Positions 41,452 to 52,913 of a DNA stretch of 64,000 bases are shown piece after piece. Every line of letters starts with the position of its first letter. Position 1 is the stretch's first letter. The position numbers and the translations under genes were made by a program. Origin of the DNA: Bacillota bacterium (lineage in GTDB: Bacteria > Bacillota > Limnochordia > DTU087); assembly GCA_012519025.1 (NCBI GenBank), contig JAAYQZ010000048.1, forward strand, positions 1 to 64,000, written 5' to 3'. The notes under the pieces are model-generated. The model was not told the DNA's origin. It ran no database searches and saw only the letters and a list, made by a program, of their open reading frames with translations.

Positions 41452-41538
41452 TCTTGAAGTTTAGGGCCACCCCGATCCTTTATGGTAGGCGGTGGCCTTC
41501 CACTGATTCAAAAAGATGAGTATTTTAGGGGGGTTTAC

Positions 41539-42723
41539 ATGGATAAACTTACCGTTAAGGATATCGACTGCCAAGGAAAGCATGTGTTTGTGCGAGTAGA
41601 TTTCAACGTGCCTATGGATGATGCTGGTAATATCACCGATGACAAGCGTATAAAAGCCGCGCTGCCGACTATTGAATATCTTACCGGCCGGGGGGCAAAA
41701 GTGATTTTGGCATCTCACCTGGGGCGGCCGAAGGGTCAGCCTAACGATGAATACCGGATGGATCCTGTGGCCCAAAGATTGGCAGAGCTCCTCGATCAAG
41801 AGATTACCAAAGTGGATGACTGTATAGGGCCGGAGCCTAAAGAAGCCGCTGGGTTGATGGAGAATGGTGATGTGCTTCTTCTGGAAAATGTACGTTTTTA
41901 TCCCGGGGAAGAAGCCAATGACCCTGAGTTCGCCAAATCATTAGCAGAACTTGCAGATATTTATGTCAATGATGCTTTTGGAGCCGCCCACAGGGCCCAC
42001 GCGTCCACGGCAGGCATTGCTGAGTACTTGCCGGCAGTGGCGGGGTTTTTGCTGCAAAAGGAAATCGAGATTATGGGCAGTGCTCTTAACAACCCCAAAA
42101 GACCTTTTGTAGCCATCTTGGGGGGCGCCAAAGTTGCGGATAAGATCGGCGTAATCAACAATCTGTTGGAAAAAGTCGATACTTTGATCATTGGCGGCGG
42201 CATGGCCTATACTTTCTTGAAGGCGCAGGGCCATGAGATCGGCAATTCACTTTTGGATGGGGAAAGCCTTGAACTGTCTTTGGAACTGATGGAAACTGCC
42301 CAGGCAAAAGGAGTCAAGTTCTTGCTTCCGGTGGATATCGTAATTGCGAAGGAATTCGCGGCTGATTCCGCCTACGAAACTGTGGCTGCTGACGGCATGC
42401 GTGCCGACTGGATGGGGCTTGATATCGGACCGAAGAGTGTGGAATTGTTCAAAAAAGAAATCTTAACCGCCAAGACCATTGTATGGAATGGTCCCATGGG
42501 TGTTTTTGAAATGCCGGCCTTTGCTGTTGGTACCAACGCTGTTGCTGAGGCTATGGGTGCCAGCGAAGCCATCACTATTATCGGCGGCGGGGATTCAGCT
42601 GCGGCTGTGGAACTAATTGGTCTGGTTGATAAAATGACCCACGTATCCACAGGTGGTGGGGCATCATTGGAGTTTTTGGAGGGCAAAGCCCTACCGGGGG
42701 TTGAGGCGCTTCAAGATAGATAG
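41539..42723 (+). CDS. pgk: Phosphoglycerate kinase
   Basis: [53 protein letters not shown]. Confidence 0.97.
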   Translation: MDKLTVKDIDCQGKHVFVRVDFNVPMDDAGNITDDKRIKAALPTIEYLTGRGAKVILASHLGRPKGQPNDEYRMDPVAQRLAELLDQEITKVDDCIGPEPKEAAGLMENGDVLLLENVRFYPGEEANDPEFAKSLAELADIYVNDAFGAAHRAHASTAGIAEYLPAVAGFLLQKEIEIMGSALNNPKRPFVAILGGAKVADKIGVINNLLEKVDTLIIGGGMAYTFLKAQGHEIGNSLLDGESLELSLELMETAQAKGVKFLLPVDIVIAKEFAADSAYETVAADGMRADWMGLDIGPKSVELFKKEILTAKTIVWNGPMGVFEMPAFAVGTNAVAEAMGASEAITIIGGGDSAAAVELIGLVDKMTHVSTGGGASLEFLEGKALPGVEALQDR

Positions 42724-42739
42724 TGTCGGAGGCGATGAT

Positions 42740-43492
42740 GTGAGAGTTCCAATTATTGCAGGTAACTGGAAGATGCATAAACTGCCTGATGAGGCACAAG
42801 CGTTGTGCCAAGAGCTCGTCGGCAGTCTTGATGAATACGAAGATCGGGAGATCGTAGTATTCCCGCCATTTACGGCTTTGGCTTCTAGTGCCAAGGTCTT
42901 AAAAGGTACCAATATTGCTTTAGGTGCGCAGAATATGTTTCATGAAGCCAATGGTGCTTACACCGGCGAAGTGGCACCGCCTATGCTTGTGGCACTGGGT
43001 GTTAAATATGTTATATTGGGTCATTCTGAGCGCCGCCAGCACTTTGCTGAAACAGACGAGATAGTCAACAAAAAGATCAAAGCCGCGCTAAACCACGGCT
43101 TAGTACCGATTGTGTGTGTAGGTGAAACTGCCGCACAAAGGGAAGCAGGTACCACAGAGTCTGTAGTAAATAAGCAAATTCGCGCAGCTTTTGATGGAAT
43201 GGATAGGCAAGTCGCCCAAGGTGTTATCGTGGCCTATGAGCCAATTTGGGCCATAGGTACCGGCAAAACTGCAACAAGCCGGGAAGCCAATCGCGTTATA
43301 GGGGTGATTCGCAGTACCCTGCAGGACATATATGGTGAAACTGCAGCTGATATTCGCATCCTTTATGGAGGCAGCGTCAACGCCGATAATGCAGCTGAAT
43401 TGATGAAACAGCCGGAGATCGATGGGGCGTTAGTCGGCGGTGCCAGCCTGGATGCCGAATCATTTGCCCGGATCGTACAATATGACGATTAG
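42740..43492 (+). CDS. tpiA: Triosephosphate isomerase
   Basis: GTG start; VPIIAGNWKMHK; LGHSERRQHFAETDE; VAYEPIWAIGTGKTA; ILYGGSVNADNA. Confidence 0.97.
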   Translation: MRVPIIAGNWKMHKLPDEAQALCQELVGSLDEYEDREIVVFPPFTALASSAKVLKGTNIALGAQNMFHEANGAYTGEVAPPMLVALGVKYVILGHSERRQHFAETDEIVNKKIKAALNHGLVPIVCVGETAAQREAGTTESVVNKQIRAAFDGMDRQVAQGVIVAYEPIWAIGTGKTATSREANRVIGVIRSTLQDIYGETAADIRILYGGSVNADNAAELMKQPEIDGALVGGASLDAESFARIVQYDD

Positions 43493-43523
43493 TCAACAGA
43501 GCCGGTGCAGAGGAGGATTATCT

Positions 43524-45068
43524 ATGGCCAAGGCTAAACACCCAGTCTGTCTTATGATCTTAGATGGGTTTGGTTTAAATGAAAGACGTGACAATAACGC
43601 AGTTGCTGAAGCAAACACCCCATTTTTGGATAGCTTAGGCGAACGCTACCCGAAGGCGCAGTTGTTGGCCTTTGGCGAAGCGGTAGGGCTAATGGAAGGT
43701 CAAATGGGTGATTCCAATGTGGGTCATCTAAACATAGGAGCTGGCCGCATCGTTTACCAGGATGTTGCCCGCATAAGCAAAGCAGTGCGAGACGGCGAGT
43801 TTCATAAAAATGAAGTTCTGCTTAAGGCTATGACAACCTGCAGGGAGAAAGGTACTGCCCTGCATTTGATGGGGCTGTTGTCCCCCGGCGGAGTGCACAG
43901 CCATAGTTCTCATCTTTATGCTTTGTTGGATATGGCAAAATCATCGGGACTTACCAAAGTCTATATCCACGCCTTTCTTGATGGCCGAGATGTGCCCCCC
44001 TCCAGTGCTTTAGAATATATGAGAAATCTGGAAGGTGAACTCAATCGAGTTCAAATTGGCAAAGTAGCCACTGTTTCCGGACGCTACTATGCCATGGATC
44101 GGGATCAGCGCTGGGAGCGGACTGCCAAAGCCTATGATGCCTTGGTATTGGGAGAAGGACGCGGGGCAAAAACTAGTATCGAGGCGGTTGAGACAGCCTA
44201 CCGGCAGGGGGAAACAGATGAGTTTGTTGTACCTACAGTCGTACAAGGTGCCGGTGGAAAACCAGTATCAGCCATAGAAGAAAATGATTCAGTAATCTTT
44301 TTTAACTTCAGGGCAGATCGAGCGCGACAGATTACTCGGGCTTTAACTGACGAAAATTTCACGGGGTTTACCAGAGCCAAGTTACCCCAAGTGACTTTTG
44401 TGGGTATGACCCGTTATGATGAAACTTTTGACATCCCTTATGCATTCCCACCGCAAGATCTGAAAAACACACTTGGGGCTGTAGTTGGAGATGCCGGGTG
44501 GAGGCAGCTTAGGATTGCTGAGACGGAAAAATACGCCCATGTGACTTTCTTTTTCAATGGTGGCGATGAGCAGACTTTTCCCGGGGAAGAGCGTAAGTTG
44601 ATTCCTTCCCCGAAAGTTGCAACTTATGATCTGAAGCCTGAGATGAGCGCCCCGACGGTGGCTAAAGAAGCAGTAGCCGCAATAAAAAGCAGGAAATATG
44701 ATCTGATAGTGCTAAACTTCGCCAATTGTGATATGGTGGGGCATACGGGCATTTTGTCGGCAGCAGTTAAGGCAGTTGAGGCAGTAGATGCAGCAGTCAA
44801 TGAAGTAGTCACGGCTATGCAGGCGGTGGGGGGATATGTAGTCTTAACGGCCGATCACGGCAATGCAGAACAGATGATCGATTACACCACCAACGAGCCG
44901 CATACTGCCCATACATTAAATCCTGTACCGGTGATACTAGTTACTGATCGACCGGAACTTGGACTGAAAGATGGTATTTTGGCAGACCTGGCACCGACAG
45001 TATTGGATTTGCTGGAACTTGACCAGCCGCCGGAAATGACAGGGCAATCACTGATAAAGCATAGATAA
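43524..45068 (+). CDS. gpmI: 2,3-bisphosphoglycerate-independent phosphoglycerate mutase
   Basis: KHPVCLMILDGFGLNERRDNNAVAEANTP; GQMGDSNVGHLNIGAGRIVYQD; ADHGNAEQMID. Confidence 0.97.
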   Translation: MAKAKHPVCLMILDGFGLNERRDNNAVAEANTPFLDSLGERYPKAQLLAFGEAVGLMEGQMGDSNVGHLNIGAGRIVYQDVARISKAVRDGEFHKNEVLLKAMTTCREKGTALHLMGLLSPGGVHSHSSHLYALLDMAKSSGLTKVYIHAFLDGRDVPPSSALEYMRNLEGELNRVQIGKVATVSGRYYAMDRDQRWERTAKAYDALVLGEGRGAKTSIEAVETAYRQGETDEFVVPTVVQGAGGKPVSAIEENDSVIFFNFRADRARQITRALTDENFTGFTRAKLPQVTFVGMTRYDETFDIPYAFPPQDLKNTLGAVVGDAGWRQLRIAETEKYAHVTFFFNGGDEQTFPGEERKLIPSPKVATYDLKPEMSAPTVAKEAVAAIKSRKYDLIVLNFANCDMVGHTGILSAAVKAVEAVDAAVNEVVTAMQAVGGYVVLTADHGNAEQMIDYTTNEPHTAHTLNPVPVILVTDRPELGLKDGILADLAPTVLDLLELDQPPEMTGQSLIKHR

Positions 45069-45092
45069 TGATAACAACATATAAGAACATAG

Positions 45093-46391
<1,299 letters not shown>

Positions 46392-46408
46392 TCTGGAAGG
46401 AAATAATC

Positions 46409-46447
46409 CAAGGGGAAGGTCAGGTTTCGGTTGTCACCTTCCCCTTG
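46409..46447. terminator. 12-bp inverted repeat between eno and secG (possible terminator)
   Basis: CAAGGGGAAGGT...ACCTTCCCCTTG; weak T tract. Confidence 0.55.
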
Positions 46448-46494
46448 AATATGTTAAAATAGGGTGACGTAAAAGCGATGGAGGGGGTGGGCAC

Positions 46495-46713
46495 TTGGTA
46501 ATGGCCTTAATGGTGATTCAACTTGTTGTTTCCCTTGCTCTGATTGTAGTTGTTGTATTACAGGAGAGCAAAGGCGAAGGGTTGGGTTCTATTGGCGGCG
46601 GCGCACAGATGTTTTTCGGCAACATTAAAGGTATTGATCGGACACTTGAGCAAATAACAAAATACCTCGCCGTTGCTTTTATGGTAATGTCTTTGATTTT
46701 GACCTTTATCTAG
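46495..46713 (+). CDS. secG: Preprotein translocase subunit SecG
   Basis: Two hydrophobic segments; VVVLQESKGEGLGSIGGGAQMFFG. Confidence 0.93.
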   Translation: MVMALMVIQLVVSLALIVVVVLQESKGEGLGSIGGGAQMFFGNIKGIDRTLEQITKYLAVAFMVMSLILTFI

Positions 46714-46766
46714 CCCATCTGACTGTAATGTGGCACACTTTAGAAGGTAATGCAACCCTTTTGAAG

Positions 46767-46799
46767 ACCCCTGGGCTTGCCAGTGCCTGTGGGGTTTTT
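46767..46799 (+). terminator. Intrinsic terminator downstream of secG
   Basis: ACCCC...GGGGTTTTT with inner CTGG/CCAG hairpin. Confidence 0.6.
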
Positions 46800-46891
46800 G
46801 CCATATACGATCGAAAAGCCACTGCTTTAATAGGCTGTTCAAAGGGGATTTATGATAATTTGGCGGACCATATGAAGGGGGAAAACGGGGA

Positions 46892-48103
46892 ATGCGACGT
46901 GCAGACAGTATTCGTTTGCTGCTCCTTGTGATTATTGTTGTAGTCGCCGGTGCAGTTTTGTATAAAATTCCCATGCGGTTGGGGCTTGATCTGCGAGGCG
47001 GAGTCCACGTGGTCATGCAGGCGGAACCAACAGCTGACGCAAAAATCTCGGAAGAGACTATGCAAAGAGCCGTTAGCGTCATTGAGCGCCGAGTCAATGG
47101 TATGGGAGTCTCGGAGCCGGTGATTCAGCGCCAGGGTACGAACCGGGTAATTATTCAATTACCGGGTGTTTACGATCAGGAGATGGCTATCAACACCATT
47201 GGAAAAACAGCACAGCTGGAAATTAAAAACCCTTTGGGTGAAACAGTTTTGACCGGAGCTGACTTAATTGATGCGCAGCTGTCACGGGACCAGGTCGGCC
47301 GCCCTTCGGTTGCTGTTGAGTTCAGCAGGGAGGGTACGAAGAAATTTGCCCAGTTGACAACTGTGTACCAAGGACAAGCCATTCCCCACATACTTGATGG
47401 AGAAGTATTGGTGAATCCTGTTATCCAAGGGCCTATTACCGGCGGCAAGGGACAAATCACAGGTCAGTTTACAATAGAAGAAGCCAAAAACTTAGCGGTT
47501 CTTTTGAAAGCCGGTTCTTTGCCGGTCCCCATGGAAGTCATGGAAATCCGCAACGTTGGTCCTACATTGGGACAGCAATCTATTGACCGCAGTATGAAGG
47601 CGGGGATTGTCGGCGTCATTTTGGTTTTCTTATTTATGCTTGGTTACTACAAAATGTCAGGTTTTGTAGCCAATGTGGCGCTTTCCATTTATGTTGTTAT
47701 TGTTTTGGGGGCCATGGTACTGCTCCGCGCCACTTTGACTCTCCCAGGCATTGCCGGATTTATACTATCAATAGGCATGGCAGTAGATGCCAACGTGTTG
47801 ATCTTCGAAAGAATGAAAGAGGAGTACAGGGCGGGCAAGCATCTTAGGGCTGCCGTTGCCTCGGGATTCGATCGGGCCTTTAGAGCCATTTTTGACGCCA
47901 ATATCACGACTTTGCTCACGGCATTGGTGTTGTTTTACTACGGCAGTGGGCCTGTGAAAGGCTTCGCCGTGACTTTGAGTTTGGGTATTTTGGCCAGTAT
48001 GTTCACAGCCATCGTGGTTACCAGGTTGCTGCTTAACTTGGTGGCAGATCGAAAACCCGGCTTATTGCAGCGCTCTATAGCGCCGAAAGGGGTGGCACAG
48101 TAA
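46892..48103 (+). CDS. secD: Protein translocase subunit SecD
   Basis: LGLDLRGGVHVVMQAE; AGFILSIGMAVDANVLIFERMKEEYRAGK. Confidence 0.96.
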   Translation: MRRADSIRLLLLVIIVVVAGAVLYKIPMRLGLDLRGGVHVVMQAEPTADAKISEETMQRAVSVIERRVNGMGVSEPVIQRQGTNRVIIQLPGVYDQEMAINTIGKTAQLEIKNPLGETVLTGADLIDAQLSRDQVGRPSVAVEFSREGTKKFAQLTTVYQGQAIPHILDGEVLVNPVIQGPITGGKGQITGQFTIEEAKNLAVLLKAGSLPVPMEVMEIRNVGPTLGQQSIDRSMKAGIVGVILVFLFMLGYYKMSGFVANVALSIYVVIVLGAMVLLRATLTLPGIAGFILSIGMAVDANVLIFERMKEEYRAGKHLRAAVASGFDRAFRAIFDANITTLLTALVLFYYGSGPVKGFAVTLSLGILASMFTAIVVTRLLLNLVADRKPGLLQRSIAPKGVAQ

Positions 48104-48993
48104 TGGATTTTGCAGGGAAACGTAAAATTCCTTTTGGAATTTCTTCGGTGTTGGTCATTGCATCGATAATATTGCTGCTTGCACCTGGCTTGAACTGGGG
48201 TGTTGATTTTACCGGCGGCACTCTCCTGGAACGGGGGTTTGATCGTACCATTACCGCAGGCGAGGTTCGGCAGGTCATCAGTCAGCTGCCTTTAGAGGGT
48301 ATTGATCTTGGTAAAAGCGTAATTCAACCGACGGGAAATAACCGTTCTGCCTTGATTAGGACACAAGTTTTAACCAACGAAGAGATTTTGATCATTGATG
48401 AGGGTCTTGAAGCCGCCTTTGGTCAGGTGCAGTCACTTAGGACTGAGATGGTTGGTCCTGTAGTCGGACAGGAGCTTGTCAAACAGGCTTTATTAGCCTT
48501 GCTGCTTGCTGCCGTGGGGATGTTGATCTATTTGTCGTTCCGCTTTGAATATAGGTTTGCCAGTGTTGCAGTCCTTGCAGTACTGCATGATGCTGTAATA
48601 GTTTTAGGTATTTTTGCTCTTTTGGGTAAAGAAATCAACAGCCCCTTTATAGCGTCAATCCTCACAGTTGTAGGTTACTCAGTCAACAACACCATTGTTA
48701 TTTTCGATAAAATCAGGGAAAATCTACAGCTCCGTAAGCGTGAATCTTGGGCTGAAGTTGCAAACAAAAGCATCCAAGAGACATTGACTAGGTCAATCAA
48801 CACCAGTCTTACGACTTTGTTAGCCATACTAGCACTATTGTTCTTTGGAGGAGCAACCATCCAGGATTTCGTATTCGCACTTTTGATGGGAATTTTTGTA
48901 GGCACCTATTCATCGGTGTTTGTTGCTGGTCCCTTGTGGGTAACATGGAAAGAGTCGGATGACAAACGTCACGCAGCAGCCGCCCGAGCATAA
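48103..48993 (+). CDS. secF: Protein translocase subunit SecF
   Basis: GLNWGVDFTGGTLLE; VVGYSVNNTIVIFDKIRENL. Confidence 0.96.
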   Translation: MDFAGKRKIPFGISSVLVIASIILLLAPGLNWGVDFTGGTLLERGFDRTITAGEVRQVISQLPLEGIDLGKSVIQPTGNNRSALIRTQVLTNEEILIIDEGLEAAFGQVQSLRTEMVGPVVGQELVKQALLALLLAAVGMLIYLSFRFEYRFASVAVLAVLHDAVIVLGIFALLGKEINSPFIASILTVVGYSVNNTIVIFDKIRENLQLRKRESWAEVANKSIQETLTRSINTSLTTLLAILALLFFGGATIQDFVFALLMGIFVGTYSSVFVAGPLWVTWKESDDKRHAAAARA

Positions 48994-49027
48994 AGGTCTG
49001 TCTGCTGCAAAAAGCCAACAAACATTG

Positions 49028-49051
49028 CCCCGACCCCTGTCGGGGTTTTTT
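49028..49051 (+). terminator. Intrinsic terminator after secDF
   Basis: CCCCGAC-ccct-GTCGGGG-TTTTTT. Confidence 0.9.
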
Positions 49052-49154
49052 GTGTTGCGTTTTTCGGTCTCTTGTGCCAGCCAATAAAAGGAGACACATC
49101 ATTGGACGAGAATTAATACCTAGAAGTCGCTGTGAATAGCCGCGAGAAAGGGCG

Positions 49155-49487
49155 ATGTGGAAAATGATGGTCTATTTGGTTTTGGCCCTTATTTTTGCGT
49201 TTTTTGTGGCTGTGTTTGCCGTTCAAAATGCCGGTCACATAACTTTGGCTTTCCTTGCATGGCATTGGGATACTTCGGTTGCAGTAGTTATTCTGGGAGC
49301 AGCGGCTTTGGGTGGATTGTTTGGAGGGTTGATGGCCTCCGTGCGGGAAGTGCGGTTTAAATTGAGAACACGGAACCTGCAAAGCGAGATCAGACGCCTG
49401 GAAGTCCAAATCGAAGAAAAGACTAAGGAAAACGAAAAATTGGAGATGCTTGTGCGGGAAGTACACCCACAGCGATTAGATAATTAA
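49155..49487 (+). CDS. LapA-domain (DUF1049) membrane protein
   Basis: 110 aa; two TM segments plus coiled C-terminus; AVFAVQNAGHITLAFLAW. Confidence 0.8.
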   Translation: MWKMMVYLVLALIFAFFVAVFAVQNAGHITLAFLAWHWDTSVAVVILGAAALGGLFGGLMASVREVRFKLRTRNLQSEIRRLEVQIEEKTKENEKLEMLVREVHPQRLDN

Positions 49488-49516
49488 GATTGATACAAGT
49501 TACTGGTGAAGTGGGG

Positions 49517-49546
49517 AGCCCGATCCTTTTAGGTCGGGCTAAATTT
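49517..49546 (+). terminator. Hairpin upstream of recJ (possible terminator)
   Basis: AGCCCGA...TCGGGCTAAATTT. Confidence 0.5.
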
Positions 49547-49557
49547 GAGGTGAATTT

Positions 49558-52212
49558 GTGATGAGAAATGGTACTGCTGCCTGGTCGGTTCGGGAAAGCG
49601 ATCCGGAAAAAGAAGCAATATTAGTTGATGCCCTCGGTTTGTCACCGGCAGTGGCCAAGATCTTGATTGGCAGAGGTGTTGAGACTTCCCAGCAAGCAGC
49701 AGAATTCTTTGATCTTACCTGGGAACGTTTGGGTGCACCTTGGCTTTTAACCGATATGGAACCTGCTGTTGAAAGACTTGCCCGGGCGATTCAAGCGGTG
49801 GAGCTAATCACTATTTACGGTGATTACGATGTAGATGGCATGACTGCCACAACCTTGCTTATAAAAACCATTGAAGCTTTGGGAGGAGAAGCCAACTATT
49901 ACATTCCCCTAAGGCGTGAAGAAGGATACGGTCTTCACCAAGAAGCTTTGGACGAGATTAAGACTACAAGTAATATTGTTGTTACAGTGGACTGCGGTAT
50001 TAATGCTCTAAAAGAAGCGGAGTTTGCTAAGGAAAATGGCTTAGATTTGATCATAACAGATCACCACAAGCCCAAAGATGAGCTGCCCCAGGCTTTAGCT
50101 GTGATAAATCCCAACCGCATTGACTGCCCTTATCCTTTTAAGGAATTGGCCGGTGTTGGTGTAGCCTTGAAGTTGGCCTATGCATTGGCATCATCTGTAC
50201 TGGGGTCAACCAAAGATGCAAGGGCCTTAGTCGAACAATATTTGGATCTGGTTGCGTTGGGAACAGTTGCAGATGTTGTCCCTTTAAGGGGCGAAAACCG
50301 CACATTGGTGCACTTGGGATTGCAGGATTTTGGTCGAAACTCAATTGGTCTACAGGCTCTAACTGCTGTGGCTGGTCTTGAAGAACGCAAACTGTCTACC
50401 GGCAATTTGGGTTTTGCCCTTGCACCCAGGCTCAATGCTTTAGGTCGCCTTGATGATGCAGCCATCGGTGTCAAGCTGTTGTTAAGTGACACAAAAGACG
50501 AAGCGGAGTCATTGGCCCGTGTATTGGATGGGGCCAACCGTGAACGCCGAGCCATCGAGAAAGCCATTACCGAAGAGGCTTTGGAGATTGTGGAAAAAGA
50601 GCTGGATCTGGATGAAGATTGGGTGATCGTATTGGGCTCACCCAAATGGCACCCTGGTGTCATTGGAATCGTGGCTTCTCGGATAGTGGAGAAATATCAC
50701 CGCCCCACCATGCTTATCGCGTTTGACGGAGATGTGGGCAAAGGTTCAGGTCGAAGCATTCCAGGCTTTGATCTACATGAGGCACTGGCTGACTTAAGTC
50801 ATTTATTGGAGCGTTTCGGCGGGCACAAAATGGCAGCAGGGATATCTATTCATTCAGAACAATTGGATGGTTTTCGCAAAGGCCTCAACCAAATCGCCAA
50901 AACCCGCTTAACTGATGCTGATCTAGTGCCTAAGCTCTCTATAGACGGAGAAGTGTCTTTATCAGAGCTGGATCATAACTTAATAGAAGAATTAGAAAGT
51001 CTCGCTCCCTACGGTGTTGGTAATCCGAGGCCTGTCCTGATGGTACAGGATGTTTCTTTAGAAAGAAGCTACTTAGTTGGTAAAGATCAGGACCATCTTA
51101 AACTTCTCGTTAGCGAGCACGGCCAAACAACAAGAAAAACAGGTTCATTTAATGCAATTGGGTTTGGGCTGGGCGAGCATTTGGACTTGATTCGCGGTGC
51201 CCAATGCGTTGACTTGGCTTTTCAACCTGTACTCAATGAGTGGAACAATCGGGTTAATGTTGAGCTAAACTTAAAGGACATTCGTTTGCCCCAAAGAGAA
51301 TTTGCGCAGCAATTTTTAGATCACTGTTTAAGGGAATACCGGGCAATGATCCCGCAGTGGGGTCGGGAAAAGTGGGTAAGTGGTGCAGTTTCAGAAGGAA
51401 ATTCCCATGACCCAGGTCAAATCATTGATAATCGTGATAATACCCAGCGGACAAAGATCCTGCACGATATCCTGCAGACCCCAAAAGCCGCCTTGTTATA
51501 TGCGGCAAGTCCTGAGCATGTTTTGCGGTTTGCGCAAAAATTAAGCGGACACAGCTTATTGAAAGGGCGAATCGGCATTTTCTCAAATCTGTTAGCAGAT
51601 TCATATAATAAAGCCTTAGTGGAACTGCTTGAGCAAGGGGCACTGGATGCAGTAGTTACCACAGAGATGCCGCCAAAAGAGCTTGCCGGTTATTTCCCAA
51701 AAGTTATAGCGTACCATTTGCCTTTAACTTTTGAAAAGTTTCTGTATCTAAGGGACTTCACTAAAGCGGAATTACATCTTATGTATACTAGCGAGGATCT
51801 CAAGCTTGTGAAGGGGCTTTGGGCAATGATGTATCCCGGATGGGATGAGCTGGCGAGATTGTATTTGTATTTAAGAAACAATCAAGCCGAACACCGCCCC
51901 TTAAACATAGATAACCAAGTGTTGCTGAAAGCGGAACTCGGGTTGAACTGGGTAGGATTTTGTCGAGGGGTGCGGGTTTTGCAGGAATTAGATTTAGTTG
52001 CTGTGGAGGGCACACCACAGTGGCAAAAAGCAGGTTCTGCTGCAGTTAGGTTGCTGGCAGCACCCAGGAACAAACTGGACTTGAGCACCTCCATGGGCTA
52101 TAATGATTGTGTGAAACACAAAGACACCTTGGAAAATTATGCGTTATGGGCGCTGCAGGCGCCTGTGAATGAACTAAAACGGCAAGAAACCCCGGCGAAA
52201 ATTGTGTTATAG
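49558..52212 (+). CDS. recJ: Single-stranded-DNA exonuclease RecJ
   Basis: ITIYGDYDVDGMTATTLL; ITDHHKPKDELPQALAVINPN; GVGVALKLAYAL; RFGGHKMAAG. Confidence 0.95.
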   Translation: MMRNGTAAWSVRESDPEKEAILVDALGLSPAVAKILIGRGVETSQQAAEFFDLTWERLGAPWLLTDMEPAVERLARAIQAVELITIYGDYDVDGMTATTLLIKTIEALGGEANYYIPLRREEGYGLHQEALDEIKTTSNIVVTVDCGINALKEAEFAKENGLDLIITDHHKPKDELPQALAVINPNRIDCPYPFKELAGVGVALKLAYALASSVLGSTKDARALVEQYLDLVALGTVADVVPLRGENRTLVHLGLQDFGRNSIGLQALTAVAGLEERKLSTGNLGFALAPRLNALGRLDDAAIGVKLLLSDTKDEAESLARVLDGANRERRAIEKAITEEALEIVEKELDLDEDWVIVLGSPKWHPGVIGIVASRIVEKYHRPTMLIAFDGDVGKGSGRSIPGFDLHEALADLSHLLERFGGHKMAAGISIHSEQLDGFRKGLNQIAKTRLTDADLVPKLSIDGEVSLSELDHNLIEELESLAPYGVGNPRPVLMVQDVSLERSYLVGKDQDHLKLLVSEHGQTTRKTGSFNAIGFGLGEHLDLIRGAQCVDLAFQPVLNEWNNRVNVELNLKDIRLPQREFAQQFLDHCLREYRAMIPQWGREKWVSGAVSEGNSHDPGQIIDNRDNTQRTKILHDILQTPKAALLYAASPEHVLRFAQKLSGHSLLKGRIGIFSNLLADSYNKALVELLEQGALDAVVTTEMPPKELAGYFPKVIAYHLPLTFEKFLYLRDFTKAELHLMYTSEDLKLVKGLWAMMYPGWDELARLYLYLRNNQAEHRPLNIDNQVLLKAELGLNWVGFCRGVRVLQELDLVAVEGTPQWQKAGSAAVRLLAAPRNKLDLSTSMGYNDCVKHKDTLENYALWALQAPVNELKRQETPAKIVL

Positions 52213-52311
52213 GTTTATCTGGGGATGAGGCGTCAAATTGAATCGTATATTTATTCTGGAGGTGAGTGTGGCGGGCAAGCCCAAGTAGGGCGTTGTTGCT
52301 CTCCTTACACG

Positions 52312-52830
52312 ATGGATTTATACAGTAAAGTTCGGATTATTACAGATTTTCCTAAGCCCGGGGTTAGTTTTAAAGATATAACTACTTTACTAAAAGACGG
52401 TGAGGCCCTGAGACATGTTGTGGATCTCATGGCCGAGCGATTTTCAAACAGCGACATTGATGTGATCTTGGGGATTGAGTCAAGGGGGTTTCTGTTTGGG
52501 GCTCCGTTGGCATACAAGATGGGCACAGGTTTTGTTTTGGTGCGCAAACCCGGGAAACTGCCGTCTAACACCTTGAAGGCATCATATGAATTGGAGTATG
52601 GGACAGATTCGCTTGAAATTCACGAAGATGCCATTCAACCGGGACAGCGAGTCCTGTTGGTCGATGATTTGCTTGCCACCGGGGGTACTATGGCCGCGGC
52701 AGCTAAGTTGGTTGGGGATTTAAAGGGTGAGATCGCCGGTTTTGCTTTTGTGGTGGAATTGATGTATTTGAACGGACGGGATAAACTCGGCGAATATGAT
52801 ATCATGAGTCTGCTGCGTTACGATTCATAA
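52312..52830 (+). CDS. apt: Adenine phosphoribosyltransferase
   Basis: MDLYSKVRIITDFPKPGVSFKDITTLL; IESRGFLFGAPLAYKMG; VLLVDDLLATGGTMAAA; internal ATG chosen by family N-terminus. Confidence 0.95.
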   Translation: MDLYSKVRIITDFPKPGVSFKDITTLLKDGEALRHVVDLMAERFSNSDIDVILGIESRGFLFGAPLAYKMGTGFVLVRKPGKLPSNTLKASYELEYGTDSLEIHEDAIQPGQRVLLVDDLLATGGTMAAAAKLVGDLKGEIAGFAFVVELMYLNGRDKLGEYDIMSLLRYDS

Positions 52831-52855
52831 AATCAACATATCAATACAGCCTATA

Positions 52856-52889
52856 AACACTCTTTTCCGCATTTTGGGAAAAGAGTGTT
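52856..52889. other. 13-bp perfect stem-loop between apt and relA
   Basis: AACACTCTTTTCC-gcattttg-GGAAAAGAGTGTT; no U-tract. Confidence 0.6.
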
Positions 52890-52913
52890 ATGCCATGGGG
52901 CGGAGGGTAGATT

